NCBI RefSeq assembly: GCF_900094625.1
Contig: NZ_FMAJ01000006.1
Coordinates: forward strand, 124,001-188,000
Direction: 5' to 3'
Source: Rhizobium aethiopicum
GTDB lineage: Bacteria; Pseudomonadota; Alphaproteobacteria; Rhizobiales; Rhizobiaceae
DNA: 64,000 nt
Shown piece after piece: positions 9,426 through 18,180 of this stretch. How positions within the stretch are numbered: position 1 is the stretch's first letter; every line of letters starts with the position of its first letter. The notes under the pieces are model-generated. The model was given only the letters and a program-made list of their open reading frames with translations, did no database searches and was not told where the DNA came from. The position numbers and the translations under genes were made by a program.

Positions 9426-10202
9426 ATGCCAGGCGTTACCCGACTTTCGGTCCGCAATATCCGCAAGAGCTTCGGCACGCACGAGGTCTTGCGCGGCATT
9501 TCCCTCGATGCCGAGGACGGCGATGTGATCTCGCTGCTCGGCGCCTCCGGCTCCGGCAAATCGACGTTCCTGCGCTGCATCAACATGCTCGAAACCGCGA
9601 GCGACGGCGAGATCTGGGTCGACGGCGAGCATATTGAGATGGTGCACAAGAATGGGCGCAGCAAGCCGGCGAGCCAGAAGCAGGTGGACCATATCCGCTC
9701 CGAACTCGGCATGGTGTTCCAGTCCTTCAATCTCTGGTCCCACATGACGATCCTGCAGAACGTCATCGAGGGCCCGATCCATGTGCTGAAGCGGCCGCGC
9801 GCCGACTGTATCGCCGAGGCCGAGGCGCTGCTCGAAAAGGTCGGCATCGCCGACAAGCGCCACGCCTATCCCGCCCATCTCTCCGGCGGCCAGCAGCAGC
9901 GCGCCGCGATCGCGCGCGCCTTGGCGATGAAGCCGAAGGTCATGCTGTTCGACGAGCCGACATCGGCGCTCGATCCGGAACTGGTCGGCGAGGTGCTGCG
10001 CGTCATGCGCGCGCTTGCCGAGGAAGGCATGACCATGCTCGTCGTTACCCACGAGATGAGCTTTGCCCGCAACGTCTCGAATCGCGTCGTCTTCATGCGC
10101 GAGGGCCTGATCGAAAGCAGCGGCAAGCCGGATGAGATGTTTGCCGGCGGCGCCACACCCGCCTTCCGTCAGTTCATCGGCCATTTCGGGACAGGTCAAT
10201 GA
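9426..10202 (+). CDS. Polar amino-acid ABC transporter ATPase
   Basis: HisP/GlnQ-type ATP-binding subunit, 258 residues: Walker [10 protein letters not shown]-loop VFQSFNLW, signature LSGGQQQR, Walker [15 protein letters not shown] and switch histidine VVTHEM. ATG 9426 (MPGVTRLSV) follows TTGGAGCAACC. The stop overlaps the start of the HutH paralog (ATGA, 10199-10202), so transporter and lyase-like protein are made together. Confidence 0.93.
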   Translation: MPGVTRLSVRNIRKSFGTHEVLRGISLDAEDGDVISLLGASGSGKSTFLRCINMLETASDGEIWVDGEHIEMVHKNGRSKPASQKQVDHIRSELGMVFQSFNLWSHMTILQNVIEGPIHVLKRPRADCIAEAEALLEKVGIADKRHAYPAHLSGGQQQRAAIARALAMKPKVMLFDEPTSALDPELVGEVLRVMRALAEEGMTMLVVTHEMSFARNVSNRVVFMREGLIESSGKPDEMFAGGATPAFRQFIGHFGTGQ

Positions 10203-11692
10203 CCGTCATCATCGATAAGGTGCTGACCTGGCGCGATGTCGAGCGCGTCGGGGCAGGGGAGGCGCTTGCGCTTTCGCCTGCCGCCTGGAGCCGGGTCGAG
10301 CAGGCAAGCCGCATCGTCGCCCGCATTGTCGAGACCGGCGTGCGCGCCTATGGCATCAACACCGGCGTCGGGGCGCTCGCCGATACCGTGGTCGATCGGA
10401 CCTCGCAGAGCCTGTTGTCCCGCAGCATCGTGCTCAGCCATGCCTGCGGCGTCGGGCCGTTACTTGATGCCCGCGCGGTGCGGGCCATCATCGCTGCTCA
10501 GATCGCCAATTTCGCCCATGGCCATTCCGGCGTGCGGCGCGAGATCGTCCAGCATCTCACAGCCCTGCTGGCGCATGACTGCGTTCCCGACGTGCCGTCG
10601 AAAGGTTCGGCTGGTTATCTCACCCACAATGCCCATACGGCGCTCGTGCTGATCGGCGAAGGCAGCGCCACGCTCGCCGGCCGCCGCATGGACGGCCGCG
10701 AGGCGCTTGCGGCGATCGGCCTTGCTCCGCTGGTGCTTGGCGCCAAGGAGGGCTTGAGCCTTGTCAACGGCACGGCCTGCGCCACCGGCCTGATGGCTGT
10801 CGCCCTTTCCCGCTCCGAGCGGCTGCTCGACTGGGCCGATGCCATTGCGGCGCTGACGCTGGAAGCGGCTGGCTGCCAGATCGCCGCCTTCGACGAGGCG
10901 GTGCTGGCGCTTCGGCCGTCTGCCGGCATCGAAAAGGTGGGCGCTGCGCTGCGCGCTCGGCTGCAGGGTAGCGGGCTTGTCGCCGCCGCCTTTGGCCGGC
11001 GCACCCAGGATGCGCTGAGCCTGCGGTCGGTGCCGCATGCCCATGGCGGGGCCCGCGACGTCTTCGACAATTCCGCCCGTATCGCCGATCAGGAACTGGC
11101 CTCGGTGACCGACAATCCGGCCGTCTCAGGCACTCCGGAAGAACCCGTCGTCTCCTCCGAGGCGCATGCGGTCGCCCCGGCGCTGGGGCAGGCGGCCGAT
11201 GGTCTTGCCATTGCATTGGCGCAGATCGGCGCGATCAGCGAAAGGCGCATGGACCGGCTGGTCAATCCGCTGGTGAGCGGTCTGCCGCCCTTTCTCGCAA
11301 GCGATGCCGGCAGCCATTCCGGCTTCATGATCGCGCAATATACCGCAGCAGCGCTGAGCAACGAGAACCGCCGCCTTGCCGCGCCTGCGGCGATGGACGG
11401 CGGCCTGACCTCGGGGCTGCAGGAGGATTTTCTCGCCCATCCCTCAGCTGCCGCCGGCAAACTGCTCGCCGTCATCGACAATGCCGAATATATCCTCGCG
11501 ATCGAGCTGATGGCTGCGGCCCAGGCGCATGATTTCCTGGCTGAGACGGCGCCGCGGGCGCCAGGCACCGACCTTGTCTACAAGGCCGTGCGGGCGCAGG
11601 TCTCCCACTATGGCGATCAGCGGCCGCTCAATGGCGATATCGAAGCCGTGCGAAGCCTGATCCGCGAGACTGCGCCGCCGCCGGTAGGCTGA
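10199..11692 (+). CDS. hutH2: HutH paralog lacking the MIO-forming Ala-Ser-Gly
   Basis: A 497-residue member of the aromatic amino-acid lyase (HAL/PAL) family. Tyr51 (YGINTGVG), His81 (LSHACGVG), Asn190 (NGTA) and Glu409 (LQED) of the HAL active site are kept. However, where the neighbouring HutH has [15 protein letters not shown], this protein has KGSAG directly followed by YLTHNAH (residues 135-146): exactly the three MIO residues are absent while the flanks align. HAL QDPY is QDAL (270-273) and GGNFHAEP is degraded to SSEAHAVA. It therefore cannot make the usual electrophilic cofactor and is probably not an ordinary ammonia-lyase. The frame is intact, with good codon use and operon coupling to the transporter, so it is unlikely to be a dead gene. 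The name hutH2 reflects position, not proven activity. Confidence 0.8.
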   Translation: MTVIIDKVLTWRDVERVGAGEALALSPAAWSRVEQASRIVARIVETGVRAYGINTGVGALADTVVDRTSQSLLSRSIVLSHACGVGPLLDARAVRAIIAAQIANFAHGHSGVRREIVQHLTALLAHDCVPDVPSKGSAGYLTHNAHTALVLIGEGSATLAGRRMDGREALAAIGLAPLVLGAKEGLSLVNGTACATGLMAVALSRSERLLDWADAIAALTLEAAGCQIAAFDEAVLALRPSAGIEKVGAALRARLQGSGLVAAAFGRRTQDALSLRSVPHAHGGARDVFDNSARIADQELASVTDNPAVSGTPEEPVVSSEAHAVAPALGQAADGLAIALAQIGAISERRMDRLVNPLVSGLPPFLASDAGSHSGFMIAQYTAAALSNENRRLAAPAAMDGGLTSGLQEDFLAHPSAAAGKLLAVIDNAEYILAIELMAAAQAHDFLAETAPRAPGTDLVYKAVRAQVSHYGDQRPLNGDIEAVRSLIRETAPPPVG

Positions 11693-11704
11693 ACGGGCAA
11701 ACGG

Positions 11705-12247
11705 TCAGAAAGGCTTGCTGGTCTCGGAATCCAGCTTGGGTTTTCCGCCGGCTTCAAGACGTTTGAGGCATTGATCATAGGTCGGATAGAGCTGGTCCAC
11801 CCGCGAGAGCGGCAGCGTCCAGTCGCCTTCGTCGCCGGCAAAGGTCAGTTGCACGTCAGGGGTTCCGGAGAAGGAATTCTTGATGATCTTCTTCAGCCCG
11901 GCGCTTCCCTTGCTGCCCGGAGGCCAGAGGCGAAGCGTGTTCCTGTCGAAGAACTGCGCGGCAACCACTTTCGTCTGTGTGCGATCGGTCAGCGTCAGCT
12001 CGGTCTTGGTGTCGGCCGGAATATCCCACGTCTTCTTCGCCACCAGCCAGAAAGTCTCGGTGGTGCTCTGGCGGAATTCCATGGTCTTGCCGATTTCGCT
12101 GTCCCACAGCAGCCGGCAATAGGGAGGGCTCTCGCTTGCATATCCGACCGCCCATTGTCTCGCGCCGCCCATCCATTCGGTCTCGCCGAAGGCGGAGACC
12201 GGCTGCAGGGCGGCTGCCATCAGAACCATCGCGGTTACTATTTTCAT
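11705..12247 (-). CDS. Hypothetical exported protein
   Basis: I do not recognise a family. The 180-residue product has a signal peptide (MKIVTAMVLMAAALQPVSAF) and a mature part with Trp- and beta-strand-rich stretches (FWLVAKKTWDIPADTKTELTL, LRLWPPGSKG), suggesting a small periplasmic beta protein. ATG 12247 has GGAG upstream and is preferred to the longer frame from 12286. It converges on hutH2 with 12 bases between stops and is divergent from the PAP2 gene. Confidence 0.7.
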   Translation of the reverse strand: MKIVTAMVLMAAALQPVSAFGETEWMGGARQWAVGYASESPPYCRLLWDSEIGKTMEFRQSTTETFWLVAKKTWDIPADTKTELTLTDRTQTKVVAAQFFDRNTLRLWPPGSKGSAGLKKIIKNSFSGTPDVQLTFAGDEGDWTLPLSRVDQLYPTYDQCLKRLEAGGKPKLDSETSKPF

Positions 12248-12435
12248 CGCCGAAATCTCCAGGGCAATTGGGGTCAGCGATAGCAAAAGAAGGTTGAGCT
12301 TTTGCTACCGGCCTGTTGAAATCGGGCGGCGATCAGTCCGCCAACAACTCTCGAATGCTGCAAGGCCTTGAAATTACGGCTTGCCTTGCCGATCTGGCGG
12401 GGTGGAGATGTCATCAAGGGAGTTCGACGGCAGGC

Positions 12436-13164
12436 ATGACGGAGGTTCAACGACGCGGTTTCCTGGCGAGGCTAAACGCCTATGAGCCACTGACGCTGAT
12501 CATGCTGGCAGCGGTCGCCGGCGGGCTGTTCGTGCTGCAGCGGCTGACGAGCGAGGTCATCGAGGGCGAAACCTTTCGTTTCGACGAGGCGATCCTGCTG
12601 GGGCTCAGACGGCAGGGTGATCTTGCCGTGCCGATCGGCCCCGCTTGGCTGACCCATGCGTTCGACGACATCACCAGCCTCGGGGGCATTACCGTACTGG
12701 CGCTGCTGACGGTTCTCATCACCGTCTATCTCTTGCTCGACCGGCGCTGGCCGATCGCGATCTTCGTTTTTTCCTCGGTGCTATCAGGCTGGCTGGCGAG
12801 CACGCTCCTGAAGATCCTCATTGCGCGGCCGCGTCCCGATATCGTGCCGCATCTCATCGAGGTCAGCGATCTCAGTTTTCCCTCGGGGCACGCCATGGTC
12901 TCGGCGGTGACCTACCTGACGCTCGGCGCGCTCGTGGCGCGCACACAGCGCTATCGCTCGACGCGGATCTTCGTCATGGGCGCCGGCGTCTTCCTTGCCG
13001 TGATTATCGGTCTCAGCCGGATCTATCTGGGCGTTCATTATCCGACGGATGTTTTCGCCGGATGGTGCGCCGGCGCGCTGTGGGCGCTCGGTTGCTGGCT
13101 GATCTCGAAACGTTTCGTTCCAAGCCGCGCGCCCGACGAAGCCGAAAATGATGACGGCAGATAA
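12436..13164 (+). CDS. PAP2-family membrane phosphatase
   Basis: A 242-residue integral membrane phosphatidic-acid-phosphatase-type enzyme. All three catalytic motifs are present in order: KILIARPRP, FPSGHA and SRIYLGVHYPTD, separated by hydrophobic segments. Such proteins dephosphorylate lipid phosphates, undecaprenyl pyrophosphate or related substrates at the periplasmic face. ATG 12436 (MTEVQRRGF) is chosen because the first hydrophobic segment follows shortly after; the frame is open from 12316 and no start has a convincing ribosome site. The exact substrate cannot be read from sequence. Confidence 0.85.
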   Translation: MTEVQRRGFLARLNAYEPLTLIMLAAVAGGLFVLQRLTSEVIEGETFRFDEAILLGLRRQGDLAVPIGPAWLTHAFDDITSLGGITVLALLTVLITVYLLLDRRWPIAIFVFSSVLSGWLASTLLKILIARPRPDIVPHLIEVSDLSFPSGHAMVSAVTYLTLGALVARTQRYRSTRIFVMGAGVFLAVIIGLSRIYLGVHYPTDVFAGWCAGALWALGCWLISKRFVPSRAPDEAENDDGR

Positions 13165-13176
13165 GGCTTCAACGTC

Positions 13177-13208
13177 CTTGTGGCGCCACGTGCTCGCGGC
13201 GCCACAAG
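13177..13208. terminator. Probable bidirectional terminator hairpin
   Basis: Perfect 11-base arms CTTGTGGCGCC (13177-13187) and GGCGCCACAAG (13198-13208) around a ten-base loop, lying between the convergent PAP2 and flavoprotein genes. No T tract follows on either strand, so the call rests on stem strength and position. Confidence 0.55.
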
Positions 13209-13227
13209 TGCTCGAGTGCGTGAGCGC

Positions 13228-15789
13228 TTAGGTGCGCGGCTTCAGATTTTCGGGGTCATAGATCGGCTTGTAGCCGACGCCGACAACCTCCACCGGGTAG
13301 CTCTCGGCAAAGTACTCGATATTCAGTTTGCGGCCGACCTGGCAATGCGACCAGGGCAAATAGGCCAACGCAATGTTCTTGCCGACCGTCGGGCCGTAGG
13401 CGATCGAGGTCGTGTAGGACCGGCGGCCGAGTTCATCGACCAGAACCTCTCCGGTGGCGGGATCGACAACCGGCAGGTTGCCGAGGGGATAACGCTTGAC
13501 GCCCGACTTGTCGGTATTCTCGGTCATCACCAGCGTGCAGAGCATGGCCGGCTGGTGCTCACGCGCCTTGTATTCCAGATGTTTTGCCTTGCCGCGGAAA
13601 TCGGCTTCCTTGACCTTCGGACGGGCGAGATCGGCTTCGATCAGGTTGTACTGGGTCAAGAGGTCGGCGTTCTGCAGGCGCAGGCTCTTTTCCATCCGGC
13701 GCGAATTTGCATAGGTTTCGACACCGAAAGCCATCACACCGGTCGAACGCAGCGCATCCCAGACGGCAAGGCCGTCTTCGTACTTCATGTGCAGTTCCCA
13801 GCCCTGCTCGCCGACATAGGAGATGCGGAAGGCGGTGACGGGCTTGCCGGCGATTTCGATCGGCTTGATCGCCGCAAAGGCGAAGTTTTCCTGATCGAGC
13901 CCGGCCGGATCGGCTACGACCTTCTTCAGCGTCTCGCGCGCGTTCGGACCCCAGATGCCGATCGTCACGAATTTTTCCGAGACGTCGGTGACGGTCACGT
14001 CAAGGCCGCGATCTTCGGCGACGCGCTTCATATAGTGCAGGTCGCGCGGGCCGGCATCGGCTCCGTTGACGAGCCGGCAGCGGTCGGCCATGCGGAAGAC
14101 GGTGAAGTCGGCGCGAACCATGCCTTCGTCGTCGAGGAAGTGGGTGTAAACACCCTTGCCGATGTTGGCATCGCCGCCGACCTTGGCGGCGCACAGCCAT
14201 TCCATCAGCTCGACATGATCAGGCCCCTCGATATCGACCATGTGGAAGTGGCTGAGATTGACGATGCCGCAATCCTCGCTCATCGCCAGATGCTCGGCAT
14301 TCGACACGCGCCAGAAATGGCGGCTGTCCCATTCGTTCTCGCGAACCGGGACGCGGTCGGCATATTTCTCCAGAAGGTGCTCGTTGGCGGCGTAGCCATG
14401 CGCACGCTCCCAGCCGCCAAGCTCCATGAAATAGCCGCCAAGCTCCTTTTCGCGCTCGTAGAAGGGCGAGCGCTTGGCGTTGCGGCCGGACAGATAGGGT
14501 TCGCGGGTGTGAACGGCCGGGAAATAGATCTTCTGGGCTGCTTCGAAGCAGCGGCCTTCGATGAACTCTTCCGTCAACTGATGCGGATAGAAGCGGGCAT
14601 AATCGATGCTGTTGTGATCGATTTCAGTCCGGCCATCGGTCATCCAGTCGGCGATCAGCTTGCCATAACCCGGGCCGTCCTTCACCCAGATGGCAACGCA
14701 ATACCAGAGACCGCGCACCTTCTGGCTCTCGCCGCAGGATGCGCCGCCGCCGGCGGAAACCTGCAGCAGGCCGTTGAAGGAGTGACCCTCGTTATAGCCG
14801 AGTTCGCCGAGGATCGGCGTCAGTTCCATGGCGCGTTCGAGAGGTTCGATGATCTGTTCCATCTCGAGGTCACGTTGCGAGGGCGAAAGGCGCGCTTCGT
14901 GTTTTTCGAGAAGATCGCGCGGATGGCACATGCGCGGATTGGTGGCTTCGTAATAACCCCACTCGATCTGGCCGCCCTCGGTCGTCGCCGGATCGCCGGT
15001 ATCGCGCATATAGGCGGAGTTGCCCTGGTCGCGCAGCAGCGGGAAGCCGATTTCCTTGCCTGTGCCTTCGAACTCGTTATAGGGACCGAAAAAGGTGAGC
15101 GGGTGGTCGACCGGCATGACCGGCAGGTCTTCGCCGACCATTTCCGCGATCAGGCGGCCCCAGAGACCGGCACAGACGATGACGTGGTCGGCCATGATGG
15201 TGCCGCGATGGGTGACGACGCCCTTGATGCGGCCGCCTTCGACGATCAGCGACTTAGCCGGCGTATTGCCAAATACCTGCAGCTTACCAGCCTTTTCGGC
15301 GGCATCGACCAGCTTGCCGGCAACGGTCTGCGAGCGCGGAATGACGAGGCCGGCATCCGGATCGTAAAGGCCGCCCATCACCTGATCTTCCTCGATCAGC
15401 GGGAACTTCTCCTTGATCTCGGAGGGGCTGACATAATGGGCGCGTGTACCGAAAGCGCGGGCCGAGGAAAGCTTGCGCTTGATTTCCTCCATCCAGGCAT
15501 GGTCGCCGGTGCGCGCCACTTCGAGGCCGCCGATGCGGGCGTAGTGGCCCATCTTTTCGTAGAAATCGATCGAATATTGCGTGGTCCAAACCGACAAATA
15601 GTCGTGGCTGGTGGTGTAACAGAAGTCCGAGGCATGGGCTGTCGAACCGATGTCGGTCGGTATGCCCGACTTGTCGATGCCGACGATATCGTCCCATCCG
15701 CGCTCGACGAGATGATGCGCGATGGAGGCGCCGACGATGCCGCCGAGCCCGATGATGACGACCTTTGCCTTTTCCGGAAATGCTGCCAC
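13228..15789 (-). CDS. Dimethylglycine/sarcosine dehydrogenase-like flavoprotein
   Basis: An 853-residue two-part enzyme: N-terminal FAD-binding DAO domain (Rossmann VVIIGLGGIVGASIAHHL) and C-terminal GcvT-like tetrahydrofolate-binding half (FVTIGIWGPNARETL, AFRISYVGEQGWELHMKYED). This is the architecture of dimethylglycine and sarcosine dehydrogenases, which oxidatively demethylate N-methylated glycines and hand the one-carbon unit to folate. GTG 15789 (MAAFPEKAK) is preferred because AAGGA lies seven bases upstream; a GTG eight codons earlier (15813) is possible. The exact N-methyl substrate is not decided by sequence. It stands alone, with no soxBDAG genes nearby. Confidence 0.85.
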   Translation of the reverse strand: MAAFPEKAKVVIIGLGGIVGASIAHHLVERGWDDIVGIDKSGIPTDIGSTAHASDFCYTTSHDYLSVWTTQYSIDFYEKMGHYARIGGLEVARTGDHAWMEEIKRKLSSARAFGTRAHYVSPSEIKEKFPLIEEDQVMGGLYDPDAGLVIPRSQTVAGKLVDAAEKAGKLQVFGNTPAKSLIVEGGRIKGVVTHRGTIMADHVIVCAGLWGRLIAEMVGEDLPVMPVDHPLTFFGPYNEFEGTGKEIGFPLLRDQGNSAYMRDTGDPATTEGGQIEWGYYEATNPRMCHPRDLLEKHEARLSPSQRDLEMEQIIEPLERAMELTPILGELGYNEGHSFNGLLQVSAGGGASCGESQKVRGLWYCVAIWVKDGPGYGKLIADWMTDGRTEIDHNSIDYARFYPHQLTEEFIEGRCFEAAQKIYFPAVHTREPYLSGRNAKRSPFYEREKELGGYFMELGGWERAHGYAANEHLLEKYADRVPVRENEWDSRHFWRVSNAEHLAMSEDCGIVNLSHFHMVDIEGPDHVELMEWLCAAKVGGDANIGKGVYTHFLDDEGMVRADFTVFRMADRCRLVNGADAGPRDLHYMKRVAEDRGLDVTVTDVSEKFVTIGIWGPNARETLKKVVADPAGLDQENFAFAAIKPIEIAGKPVTAFRISYVGEQGWELHMKYEDGLAVWDALRSTGVMAFGVETYANSRRMEKSLRLQNADLLTQYNLIEADLARPKVKEADFRGKAKHLEYKAREHQPAMLCTLVMTENTDKSGVKRYPLGNLPVVDPATGEVLVDELGRRSYTTSIAYGPTVGKNIALAYLPWSHCQVGRKLNIEYFAESYPVEVVGVGYKPIYDPENLKPRT

Positions 15790-16058
15790 GTGCTGTTCCT
15801 TCTGCTTCCGCACGAATTAAAATTACCTAGCCGCGTTTGGCTTGCGCTGCGCGTGAGATACAGGAGCCATGTCAGCCTCGTGAGCGTGTCACACTTGCCG
15901 AAGCTGCATAGTTCCCAGAGCTCTCCCTCTCGAAGCTGGATAAGCCATTATGCATAAGGCTCATAATCGTCATTGGTCCTACGCCGTCGAGTAACGGCGT
16001 AATTGCGTCAGTCCGGATCGAGGACGAAGTTATTCCAGACAGAGCTCGCACGCCCCGA

Positions 16059-16298
16059 TCAAGGCGCTGAAATCGCCTCGAGCCGGTCGATGTCCCCCAG
16101 CACGATATCTTCGGAAACAGGTTCGCGATTGTGCAGTCGGAACCATTCGGCCGCTTCGCGCACGCGGTCGCCATACGGCGAGGGATAAGCGCCCAGCCGG
16201 AGGACCCATTCCCGCACGGTCTCGCGCTCCATCCGCCCGGCCCGGTATCGCTCGCAGACGGTTTTCGCCGAGGCGACGAGATCATTGATGCTTTTCAC
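16059..16298 (-). CDS. Hypothetical protein, 79 residues
   Basis: Unrecognised small, charged, probably helical protein (ERYRAGRMERETVREWVLRL, YGDRVREAAEWFRLHNRE) without membrane segment or signal. It follows the 86-residue gene by nine bases on the same strand and so is probably the last gene of the XRE-led module. GAGGAGTAGGTG upstream could serve as ribosome site. Confidence 0.55.
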   Translation of the reverse strand: MKSINDLVASAKTVCERYRAGRMERETVREWVLRLGAYPSPYGDRVREAAEWFRLHNREPVSEDIVLGDIDRLEAISAP

Positions 16299-16307
16299 AC
16301 CTACTCC

Positions 16308-16568
16308 TCAATGCGTGGAGGGTTCTTCATCGTCGAGGAAGGACCGGATGCCGTCCCGCGCCACGACCGCCAGGAATTCGTCGAAGGCCTCCCGGTCGGT
16401 CGCAAAGGGTTCGTCCCAACGGATCAGATCCTCCGATTGGGTGACGACTTCCATCGTCCAGTCTTCATTGCTGCCGGAGGTCCGAAAGATGTCGACGAGT
16501 ACCGTCACGCCGTCATCGGTGAATTCCCCCGCCAGTTCGGAGTGTTCAAACGTCTGCTTCTTTGCCAT
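16308..16568 (-). CDS. Hypothetical acidic protein, 86 residues
   Basis: Unrecognised acidic protein (EFTDDGVTVLVDIFRTSGSN, EDWTMEVV, DEPFATDREAFDEFLAVV) that looks like a small alpha/beta domain. Its start abuts the stop of the upstream XRE gene with no gap, so it is almost certainly cotranscribed. Function unknown; a partner of the XRE protein is possible but not shown. Confidence 0.6.
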   Translation of the reverse strand: MAKKQTFEHSELAGEFTDDGVTVLVDIFRTSGSNEDWTMEVVTQSEDLIRWDEPFATDREAFDEFLAVVARDGIRSFLDDEEPSTH

Positions 16569-16904
16569 TCATCCGCCAGCGCCGGGAGGGGCGTCATTTT
16601 TCAGATATTCTTCATATTGGACCGTCTCGGTCTCGTCAGTGTCTATAGTAGCCGATGTCGATCTTGCCAAGCGAACGCCGGCGCCGCCGCCATTTTCCGC
16701 GATGAAAAACACGCCTCCATTTTCCAGGCTGCGCTTCATTTCCTGGAGAGTTTGCTCGTTGGGAAGAAGTTTTCCGGCCTCGAAAGCGGCAATCGTCGCC
16801 TTGGCCACTTGCGAGGCGGAAGACAGCTCCTCCTCGGACCACGCGATGAGTGCCCGCGCGGCGCGGCACTGAGCGGGAGATAGACACGGTGAACCGTCTT
16901 GCAT
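16569..16904 (-). CDS. XRE-family helix-turn-helix protein
   Basis: A 111-residue protein with an N-terminal XRE helix-turn-helix of the CRAARALIAW-SEEEL...ATIAAFEAGKLLPNEQTL type and the following ENGGVFFIAENGGGAGVRL, a pattern common in small alphaproteobacterial regulators of the antitoxin/regulator class. The C-terminal 40 residues (TIDTDETETVQYEEYLK) are extra to the core. ATG 16904 has CGGAG close by. It heads a tight three-gene unit with two unknown small proteins; an autoregulated unit is plausible, a toxin-antitoxin role unproven. Confidence 0.75.
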   Translation of the reverse strand: MQDGSPCLSPAQCRAARALIAWSEEELSSASQVAKATIAAFEAGKLLPNEQTLQEMKRSLENGGVFFIAENGGGAGVRLARSTSATIDTDETETVQYEEYLKNDAPPGAGG

Positions 16905-17105
16905 TGAGACTCCGATCCTTGCCCTGGGTCAGCAATGAAGATGTGCCCGCAGGCCGCGAAAGCAAGCATGTGATGCTGAACGCCGGGCGGCCGCTGGTTT
17001 GCCTGACCTTTGACGACCTACCTGATTGGGTGAGGGCGAGGGTTGATTGACTGAGTATCTTCAAAGCCTAATTTAGGGCTCCCTTATCTCGCCCGGGAGG
17101 AAACG

Positions 17106-18167
17106 ATGCGCGAGCCAGATATGCAGAAACTCGATGCCCTTGTCGGTCGTCTCGTTGGCGACGTCGGCGCCGCCATGTCGGGCGCCTTGGTCGTGCTCGG
17201 CGACCAGGTGGGGCTGTTCAAGGCGATGGCCGACGGGACGCCCTTGAGCGTCGAGCAGCTTGCCGCGAAAACGGGGGTGAAGGAGCGCTACCTCAGGGAA
17301 TGGCTGAGCGCCCAGGCCGCCGCCGATTATGTCACTTACGACGAAAAAACCGATCGTTTCAGCCTGACGCCGGAACAGGCGATGGTCTTCGCCGAGGAAA
17401 ACAGCCCCGCCTTTTTCGTAGGCGCCTTCGAGGTCGTCCAATCCATGTGGATGGACGAAGCAAAGGTCGCCGAAGCCTTCCGCACCGGCAAGGGTCTCGG
17501 CTGGCATGAACACAGCACCTGCCTGTTCCGGGGAACCGAGCGGTTCTTCCGGCCGGGCTACAACAGCCATCTCGTCAACGAATGGATTCCCGCACTTGCC
17601 GAGATGGAGGAGAAGCTGAAGGCCGGCGCCAGCGTCGCGGATGTCGGCTGCGGTCACGGCGCCTCGACCATTCTGATGGCGCAGGCCTACCCCGCCTCGC
17701 ATTTTACCGGCTTCGACTATCACGGCCCATCGATCGAAAGGGCAAGGGCCGCCGCCAAAGAGGCCGGAGTGGCCGATCGCGTGACGTTCGAACAGGGCAA
17801 GGCGGCCGAATTTCCGGGGCACGGTTACGATATGGTCGCCATGTTCGACTGCCTTCACGATATGGGTGATCCGGTCGGCGCCGGGCGTCACGTCAAGGAG
17901 ACGCTTGCCCCGAACGGCACCTGGCTGATCGTCGAGCCCTTTGCCCATGACCATCTGAAGGACAACCTCAATCCTGTCGGCCGCGTCTATTACGGCGCCT
18001 CAACGATGATCTGCACGCCGGCGTCACTCTCCCAGGAGGTGGGGCTCGGGCTCGGCGCCCAGGCGGGAGAAATGAAGCTGCGCAAGGTCGCGCTCGACGC
18101 CGGATTCACCCATTTCCGTCGGGCGACGGAAACGCCGTTCAACATGGTCTTCGAGGTTCGGGCCTGA
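17106..18167 (+). CDS. SAM-dependent class I methyltransferase
   Basis: A 353-residue methyltransferase: N-terminal winged-helix dimerisation part (residues about 15-90, LSVEQLAAKTGVKERYLREW) followed by a Rossmann methyltransferase domain with motif I VADVGCGHGAST, acidic residue in FTGFDYHGPS and VAMFDCLHDMGDP. This layout resembles O-methyltransferase-like proteins of the Rv2258c group. ATG 17106 has GGGAGGAAACG upstream. It converges on agpT with 13 bases between stops. Substrate unknown. Confidence 0.85.
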   Translation: MREPDMQKLDALVGRLVGDVGAAMSGALVVLGDQVGLFKAMADGTPLSVEQLAAKTGVKERYLREWLSAQAAADYVTYDEKTDRFSLTPEQAMVFAEENSPAFFVGAFEVVQSMWMDEAKVAEAFRTGKGLGWHEHSTCLFRGTERFFRPGYNSHLVNEWIPALAEMEEKLKAGASVADVGCGHGASTILMAQAYPASHFTGFDYHGPSIERARAAAKEAGVADRVTFEQGKAAEFPGHGYDMVAMFDCLHDMGDPVGAGRHVKETLAPNGTWLIVEPFAHDHLKDNLNPVGRVYYGASTMICTPASLSQEVGLGLGAQAGEMKLRKVALDAGFTHFRRATETPFNMVFEVRA

Positions 18168-18180
18168 CAGAACAAAGCGG

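Noticed and set aside
13180..15957. Long plus-strand open frame of 925 codons opposite the flavoprotein gene
   Set aside because: Antisense shadow of a G+C-rich gene; composition is His/Arg/Asp-rich without domains, while the minus strand encodes a complete DAO-GcvT enzyme.
16850..17050. A 66-residue frame on the plus strand ending LTFDDLPDWVRARVD, possible GTG start near 16888
   Set aside because: It overlaps the start of the XRE gene on the other strand, has no recognisable domain, and the GGGAG upstream could be chance; not enough support for a gene.
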